The translations under genes were made by a program, and so were the position numbers. From Candidatus Gastranaerophilales bacterium (lineage in GTDB: Bacteria; Cyanobacteriota; Vampirovibrionia; Gastranaerophilales; CAJFVJ01): a DNA stretch of 10,238 nt. The notes beneath the pieces were generated by a model. The model was not told where the DNA came from. It ran no database searches and worked only from the letters and a program-made list of their open reading frames with translations. The stretch's first letter is position 1. Every line of letters begins with the position of its first letter. Of this stretch, positions 6,339 through 10,238 are shown piece after piece. The DNA lies in contig JAQUTS010000054.1 of the NCBI GenBank assembly GCA_028694275.1, positions 1-10,238 of the forward strand. The letters are read 5' to 3'.

Positions 6339-6369
6339 CGTGTCGGTAATGTGTGATTAGGCTAGTGCA

Positions 6370-6678
6370 TTAATCGCAGCAGTCATCACATGTAGGTTTG
6401 CAACATGGAACTGCAGGACATGGGCAAGCCGGTGCTGGACAGCATGGCTTTACACAACATGGTGCAGCAGGACAACATGGTTTAACGCAACATGGTGCAG
6501 GGCAGCAAGGTTTAGCGCAACAAGGTGCAGGACAACATGGCTTAGCGCAACAAGGTGCTGCAGGACATGGGCAAGCACATGAAGGAGCCATGATTTGGCA
6601 AGGACAAGATGCCAAACTAGGCAACGCACCTAATGCTAACACTAAGAACGCCCCAAAGGTCAATAATGTTTTTTTCAT
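6370..6678 (-). CDS. Secreted Cys-Pro repeat protein, probable lipoprotein
   Basis: I know no named family for this one. The 102-residue product starts MKKTLLTFG, then a hydrophobic run and LPSLASC. Signal peptidase I could cut after Ala23, but L22-A-S-C25 is a perfect lipobox, so lipidation at Cys25 is the better guess. After the signal, 28 of 78 residues are Cys and 21 are Pro. The core (39-80) is four copies of PA(A)PCC[AV]KPCC, flanked by CPC-type pieces, with an acidic TCDDCCD end. Such density suggests a disulfide-cross-linked surface layer, or metal binding as in metallothioneins; neither is shown. ATG at 6678 has AAGGAG nine bases upstream, inside a small hairpin. The 244- or 243-residue transpeptidase gene lies 176 bp upstream, and superoxide reductase follows beyond a terminator. 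The repetitive DNA also opens a Gln/His/Gly-rich frame on the other strand, which I regard as a shadow. Confidence 0.8.
   Translation of the reverse strand: MKKTLLTFGAFLVLALGALPSLASCPCQIMAPSCACPCPAAPCCAKPCCPAPCCAKPCCPAPCCVKPCCPAAPCCVKPCCPAPACPCPAVPCCKPTCDDCCD
6439..6564 (-). repeat. Four in-frame coding repeats of 30-33 bp
   Basis: Four tandem units encode PAAPCCAKPCC, PAPCCAKPCC, PAPCCVKPCC and PAAPCCVKPCC. Units differ by an inserted Ala codon, an Ala/Val switch and silent changes, which implies growth by slippage or unequal recombination with protein-level constraint. Copy number is likely to vary between strains. Confidence 0.85.
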
Positions 6679-6679
6679 T

Positions 6680-6695
6680 ATAAGGTTCTCCTTAT
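6680..6695 (-). promoter_or_regulatory. Hairpin enclosing the Shine-Dalgarno of the Cys-rich protein gene
   Basis: On the minus strand ATAAGG and CCTTAT form a perfect six-bp stem with loop AGAA, ending one base before the ATG at 6678. The ribosome-binding sequence AAGGAG is split between stem and loop, so the fold would hide it. The stem is short (two G-C, four A-U), hence weak, and could melt with temperature or on ribosome binding. Confidence 0.5.
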
Positions 6696-6714
6696 TTTGT
6701 TTTTGAACATGTAG

Positions 6715-6728
6715 TTGAGTAATCTCAA
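6715..6728. repeat. Short perfect inverted repeat upstream of the Cys-rich gene
   Basis: TTGAG and CTCAA flank the four bases TAAT, 37 bp upstream of the Cys-rich start codon. It could be an operator half-site pair or a leader hairpin. No -10/-35 pair could be assigned with confidence in 6696-6854, which otherwise holds only AT-rich sequence and a run of T on the minus strand (6758-6764) with no adjoining hairpin. Confidence 0.35.
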
Positions 6729-6854
6729 TAACTTTATCATTCTAATCCCATAATGATAAAAAAACGGTGCCTAAATTGATAATCTTATAATGAGGGCTCT
6801 TTGGGCTACATTGGAGCGCAAAGATAGTTATTTTGTCTATTGAATTAAAAGTTT

Positions 6855-7586
6855 TTAATATTTTATTTGTTTAAGTTCAAATCCGTTTTGCTCGTTTTTG
6901 GACAAAATGAGCTTGTTGTCATCTTCTTCTGGGAGAATATAGACTTTTAGATTTGCCTGTATGTATTTTCTGAATTCTTTAAAATCTTTTTCGATGAAAT
7001 TTATACAGCCATGAGACATTCTGTTGTTTGCAAGATTTCCATCATAGAATTTTTTTATTCGTTCTTGTTGGCGAAATTTTGGGACTTTGTGCAGGGCAAC
7101 TACTTTTTTTGCATTTTTTGCTTTGTTTGCTTTTTCTCCTAATGAAAGAGTCAAATCACCATAGGCTGCTCTGTTGAATATATTTGATATGAGAGTATAT
7201 TCACCTGCAGGTGTAGTGTTTTTGGGGTTACCTTTTAGGCCTAAGGTATCATTAAAGTCATCACCTTTTTCTCTGCCGATACCTACTTCGAATTTTTTTA
7301 ATTGTACTCCGTCTTGACTGTAGACATTTGCGGAGCAGTCTTTTTTGTTGATGATTACGTAGTTGCCTGATTCACTTAATTTGGCCCATTCTTTTACTTT
7401 TTGCTCATCATTGGGCAGAGAATTGATTCTTGTTATTTTATCTTCTGGGGTAATTATTTCAGGCTTTGTTTCTGTTTTGAGTTCAAGGGCGGGCTTTTCA
7501 ATTAGGGTTTTGTCTTCAAAAACATCCGCAAAAGAAGCCGTTGTTGTGATTATCAAAATCAGAATGCTTATAATAAGTGGTTTCAT
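6855..7586 (-). CDS. Secreted L,D-transpeptidase (YkuD domain)
   Basis: These enzymes cross-link peptidoglycan stems through 3-3 bonds, or attach envelope proteins to them, using a catalytic Cys. Here residues 1-20 (MKPLIIS...TASFA) form a signal peptide with cleavage predicted after Ala20. A charged linker follows to about 70. The YkuD domain (about 75-218) shows TPAGEY (125-130), ALHKVP (164-169) with the upstream His, and the catalytic SHGCIN (191-196, Cys194). Asn takes the place of the usual Arg after the Cys-Ile. ATG at 7586 is preferred to the adjacent TTG at 7589; the ribosome-binding site AAAGGG is weak and about 11 bases away. It starts 33 bp after the stop codon of the MlaA-hydrolase gene and is probably co-transcribed with it. 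Target is inferred as periplasmic peptidoglycan; a lipoprotein-anchoring role for the nearby Cys-rich protein is speculation. Confidence 0.9.
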   Translation of the reverse strand: MKPLIISILILIITTTASFADVFEDKTLIEKPALELKTETKPEIITPEDKITRINSLPNDEQKVKEWAKLSESGNYVIINKKDCSANVYSQDGVQLKKFEVGIGREKGDDFNDTLGLKGNPKNTTPAGEYTLISNIFNRAAYGDLTLSLGEKANKAKNAKKVVALHKVPKFRQQERIKKFYDGNLANNRMSHGCINFIEKDFKEFRKYIQANLKVYILPEEDDNKLILSKNEQNGFELKQIKY

Positions 7587-7619
7587 CAAAGAATAATCCC
7601 TTTATTTGGCTGGTTGAAG

Positions 7620-9638
7620 TTATTTTTTTGCTGTTTTAAGAGTGTCAGATTTGAAAAGAGAAATATCTTTTTTGAGCGCATTTTGAAATTCTTCCGTGTA
7701 CAAAAATCCCAAATGGGCACCGTTTTGCAGCAATACGACTTTGTTTAAGCCTGTTTTTTTGAGCCAGCTTATTTGTTTTTCGTTGGCATAATAATCATCT
7801 CTGGCTTCATATATTTTGTATTTGTCATTGTTTGCCAGAAAATTTTCGATTGAATACAGGCTCATATCATAGTTCATTTCATTTATAGGCTTGTTACTGC
7901 CTTTGAAGAGATATTTTTTAAAGTAATCATTGAAATTCATCTCATTTATGTGCGCATAAACATCTGTTTTTTTCGTTTTTGAGACATCTTCCAAAGTAAA
8001 AATTACATCAGAAAGCTTTTGTCTCATCATAAAATTGGTTGTGATGATGCCTTCTTCTTCTGTTAGCGGAAAAGTCTGAAAATTGTCTACAGTCGGATTG
8101 TTTTTTAAGTCCCTGTTCATTTGCATAAGTTTGCTTGCTGCGATGGCAGTCCTTTGCTGCAACTCAGCTGTGTTTTTGCAATATTGAGCTGAGTATGAGT
8201 CCAGTTTTTTTACCGCATAGAACAAATCAATGGGTGGGCTTATTGAAATATATTTTGATACATTAAGAGTGTTTTGTTTTTCTTCTTGCGCTGCAATAAA
8301 AAGTGTAGTCAACCCGCCGTAAGATGTGCCTACGATTATTTTGCCGCAAGGGTCTATTTGTTCTTTTTTGTTGAGGCTCTTTAGTATTTTTGCTGTTACA
8401 AGTCTTGTGTATTGGGCATCTTTTTCAGGAAGGCCGGGGCGGTAGTTTTTTGGGGCACTTTTTAAAAATCCCCAGTGAAAAGGGCTGCCTTGTATGATGA
8501 CAGAGTAGCCGGCATCGTGGAATATTTTGGCGAAAACAACAGGATGGTGCGAAAATGACCCTTCTCCTATTGAGGGATAGACGATAGCGATGGGGGCTTT
8601 TTTGTCTTTTTGCAAGATGTATCTGTATTTGTAATTTTCTCTTTTGGGGTCGATATTTACTTCGGCAGTTTTAATTTTTTTGTCGAATGATCTGTTCCAG
8701 ACAGATAGTTCGTTCCAAAAAGATTTGTTTACATTAGGGAGTTCAAAAAGAGATGTCCTTATCGAATCTACAACAGGGCTTTGCGGGTCGTAATTTTTGA
8801 GAACCATATCTGATTTCATAGATAGTAAAGGTGTTGATGTGTAGTCCGTTTCATTTTCTGTTTGTTGTGAGGTGACAATTTTGGCCATAACTTCTTTTCT
8901 ATCCATGTTGGTATTTTTGATGTAATTATCTATTCCGTAGAGTTTTTTTGCTACATCATAAGGGTCGGCAAAACTGTCTTCGAGGTGCTTTATGAGTGAT
9001 TGTGAATAGGAGGTTCTATTGACCATACCACCTGCTTTTGCGATAACAAGGCCTGAACCTGCCAAATAAGTTGATGGGTTGAGCCCGACATCAAAAACTT
9101 TTCCTATATAACCTCTTACATTGCTTGGCTGTGTGAAAGGCAAAACAAGATATGGACCTTTTTTGCTTTTATAGTTGGAAAAAACCTGTTCCATATCTTC
9201 TTGAGCAGGTTCAATATTGAATTTGTTTTTGGCCGGGTCAAACATTCCTCCCAAGCCTACTGTTGAATTTATGACAAATCGAGCTGTTTCTTTGCCTGTT
9301 GATTTGAAATCCTTTTGCAAAAGACAGCTTACCATTCGTTTTGGGTATTCAATATTTGTATAACAGTTTTTGACTCTTTCCATGGCGCATTTGGGTAGTA
9401 TAGAAGCCCAAACTGTGTTTATTGGTTTTAGTACGTACTTGTTTGCTTTTATGTTGAATGCAAACATTTTGCGGTTAAAGTTTTCAAATTTGTCATTCCC
9501 GTTAAATGCGTAAGCATAATCGGGGTATTTTTCTGTTGTTTGATTGTTTGTTTCAGATTGTGCTAAGCAAGATAAATTTGTACAAAACATCCCCAAAACT
9601 ACTGCCAAAAACAGGGTTTTTATATTTCCCTCAGTCAT
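7620..9638 (-). CDS. MlaA (VacJ)-like domain fused to an alpha/beta hydrolase
   Basis: MlaA is an outer-membrane protein that removes phospholipids from the outer leaflet for return to the inner membrane. This 672-residue protein begins with a hydrophobic signal (about 7-26). It has Cys24, but in NLSC, not a perfect lipobox. Residues 45-235 carry the MlaA hallmarks: FNRKMF (54-59), RFVINSTVGLGGMFD (120-134), EDMEQ (147-151) and GPYLVLPFTQPSNVRG (161-176). Standard MlaA ends near 250 residues; this one continues. After a linker, residues 340-660 look like an alpha/beta hydrolase with nucleophile elbow GTSYGG (Ser439), acid candidate RDD (Asp614 or Asp615) and His642 in NGAHLGF, a plausible complete triad. 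The frame is continuous, so the fusion is real unless the assembly is wrong. ATG at 9638 follows AGAGG closely. I infer a lipid- or ester-hydrolysing enzyme held at the outer membrane by the MlaA part; the substrate is unknown. Confidence 0.88.
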   Translation of the reverse strand: MTEGNIKTLFLAVVLGMFCTNLSCLAQSETNNQTTEKYPDYAYAFNGNDKFENFNRKMFAFNIKANKYVLKPINTVWASILPKCAMERVKNCYTNIEYPKRMVSCLLQKDFKSTGKETARFVINSTVGLGGMFDPAKNKFNIEPAQEDMEQVFSNYKSKKGPYLVLPFTQPSNVRGYIGKVFDVGLNPSTYLAGSGLVIAKAGGMVNRTSYSQSLIKHLEDSFADPYDVAKKLYGIDNYIKNTNMDRKEVMAKIVTSQQTENETDYTSTPLLSMKSDMVLKNYDPQSPVVDSIRTSLFELPNVNKSFWNELSVWNRSFDKKIKTAEVNIDPKRENYKYRYILQKDKKAPIAIVYPSIGEGSFSHHPVVFAKIFHDAGYSVIIQGSPFHWGFLKSAPKNYRPGLPEKDAQYTRLVTAKILKSLNKKEQIDPCGKIIVGTSYGGLTTLFIAAQEEKQNTLNVSKYISISPPIDLFYAVKKLDSYSAQYCKNTAELQQRTAIAASKLMQMNRDLKNNPTVDNFQTFPLTEEEGIITTNFMMRQKLSDVIFTLEDVSKTKKTDVYAHINEMNFNDYFKKYLFKGSNKPINEMNYDMSLYSIENFLANNDKYKIYEARDDYYANEKQISWLKKTGLNKVVLLQNGAHLGFLYTEEFQNALKKDISLFKSDTLKTAKK

Positions 9639-9697
9639 TTTATCCTCTTTTTATTTTTATAATGGATTTTATTTTATTCATTATTCATAGAAAGCGC

Positions 9698-9703
9698 ATT
9701 ATA
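9698..9703 (-). promoter_or_regulatory. Candidate -10 element for the MlaA-hydrolase operon
   Basis: A perfect TATAAT on the minus strand lies about 60 bp upstream of the ATG at 9638. No -35 match is visible at 16-18 bp spacing (CCTCCG occupies the place), so the assignment rests on the -10 and on its position in the divergent intergenic region. Confidence 0.4.
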
Positions 9704-9804
9704 CTATTTGAGCTCATATCGGAGGTTTGTTTTATTAGAAGGTTGGCTAATAGGTTCTTGCCAAAGCTTCAATTTTTGAATCTTAAAAAATACTTTCCTT
9801 GGGA

Positions 9805-9832
9805 TTGCCCCTTCGTAAAAAACATATATAAT
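9805..9832 (+). promoter_or_regulatory. Promoter of the COQ7-like diiron protein gene
   Basis: TTGCCC (9805-9810, four of six) is 16 bp from a perfect TATAAT (9827-9832), placing the start of transcription near 9839 and giving a leader of about 27 bases. A seven-base inverted repeat, CCCCTTC (9808-9814) and GAAGGGG (9854-9860), spans the promoter and the ribosome-binding site. Since its left arm lies upstream of the start point it could only act on DNA, not as an RNA hairpin from this promoter. Confidence 0.6.
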
Positions 9833-9865
9833 ATATTTATTGCATCTTAATAAGAAGGGGAAACT

Positions 9866-10238
9866 ATGGAAATTAACGGCTACAATATAGACATTATAAG
9901 ACCCGAAGTTACTCACGATCAGGTAAAATACAATCGTGGAGACGGCTTTGACAAAAAAAGGCTCAAGGTTATCAAAGAAGCTCTTTTGGCGTTTCATAAT
10001 CTTGAGAATATGGCGGCAAATATTTACAGGTTTCAGATTTGTAAAAGAAATTCAGATGAGCTAAATACAGAGCTAATCGCGGCGATGCTCAATGAGATGG
10101 TTCATATAGAAGACTTTCAGGTAAAACTTTATGAATACGGTTTCAAGCCGAGTTTGATGATGTATGCATATCAAATTGTCGGATTCGTTTTTGGCTTTGG
10201 CTCGAGGTTATTTGGCGAAAAAGGCATAAGAAAAATGG
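9866..10238 (+). CDS. Ferritin-like diiron protein related to COQ7, 3' end outside window
   Basis: ATG at 9866 follows AAGGGG with five bases between, and the frame stays open to the window edge (124 residues seen). The region 36-120 resembles COQ7/demethoxyubiquinone hydroxylase in the ferritin-like superfamily. Helix 1 carries Glu47 in HNLENMAANIYRFQ, in the place of the family's GEVGAQRIYxGQ. Helix 2 carries ExxH (Glu77, His80) in MLNEMVHIEDF. After it comes YEYGFKPS, like the family's W/xxGFRPS-type turn, then a hydrophobic, glycine-rich helix (101-115). The second pair of iron ligands would lie beyond the window. COQ7 hydroxylates a ubiquinone precursor with O2, which is unexpected beside anaerobe-type oxygen defences. 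A different role, such as peroxide or oxygen scavenging or membrane-lipid modification, is possible. It is divergent from the MlaA-hydrolase gene. Confidence 0.65.
   Translation, partial: MEINGYNIDIIRPEVTHDQVKYNRGDGFDKKRLKVIKEALLAFHNLENMAANIYRFQICKRNSDELNTELIAAMLNEMVHIEDFQVKLYEYGFKPSLMMYAYQIVGFVFGFGSRLFGEKGIRKM

Noticed and set aside
6398..6706. Plus-strand frame rich in Gln, His and Gly
   Set aside because: It is the antisense shadow of the Cys-Pro repeats; the minus-strand frame has a signal peptide, lipobox and ribosome-binding site.
9704..9997. Minus-strand frame across the divergent intergenic region
   Set aside because: It overlaps the start of the COQ7-like gene and both promoters, and has no ribosome-binding site or recognisable domain.

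Overview
The window reads as chromosome from an AT-rich, diderm, probably anaerobic bacterium. An MlaA-type outer-membrane domain and Sec signal peptides point to a Gram-negative envelope. Superoxide reductase and WrbA are typical oxygen defences of anaerobes, and nearly every start codon has a purine-rich AGGAG-like Shine-Dalgarno. The combination, together with a type IV pilus/type II secretion ATPase relative and several lineage-specific small proteins, fits an uncultured gut lineage such as Gastranaerophilales (Melainabacteria/Vampirovibrionia). That placement is inference; no marker gene here proves it.

Layout. 1-1326 (+) is the 3' part of a GspE/PilB-family gene whose catalytic motifs are largely eroded. 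It converges, across a hairpin terminator, on a minus-strand gene for an unrecognised 341-residue protein with a SHOCT-like motif and a hydrophobic, glycine-rich C-terminus. 2663-3436 (+) is an unusual tRNA locus: a good promoter, tRNA-Cys(GCA), a 69-codon basic small ORF, tRNA-Val(GAC) with a non-canonical C33, then a 161-bp tandem repeat whose units begin with a copy of the tRNA-Val 3' end. It closely resembles, in architecture only, the tyrT/rtT locus of E. coli. wrbA and a DEAD-box RNA helicase gene follow on the plus strand, each with a plausible promoter.

5746-5778 is a strong shared terminator. From there to 9638 all genes are on the minus strand: desulfoferrodoxin/superoxide reductase, a secreted Cys-Pro repeat (probable lipo)protein whose Shine-Dalgarno lies in a small hairpin, a YkuD L,D-transpeptidase, and a 672-residue fusion of MlaA with an alpha/beta hydrolase. 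The last two are 33 bp apart and probably co-transcribed (hydrolase fusion first); together with the Cys-rich protein they form an envelope-related group. A divergent promoter region (9639-9865) leads to a plus-strand gene, cut by the window edge, encoding a ferritin-like diiron protein related to COQ7.

Themes: envelope building and lipid handling (MlaA-hydrolase, L,D-transpeptidase, Cys-rich protein), oxygen defence (superoxide reductase, WrbA, possibly the diiron protein), and RNA metabolism (tRNAs, structured repeat, helicase). The strongest candidate for something undescribed is the tRNA-Val 3'-end repeat array at 3092-3436.
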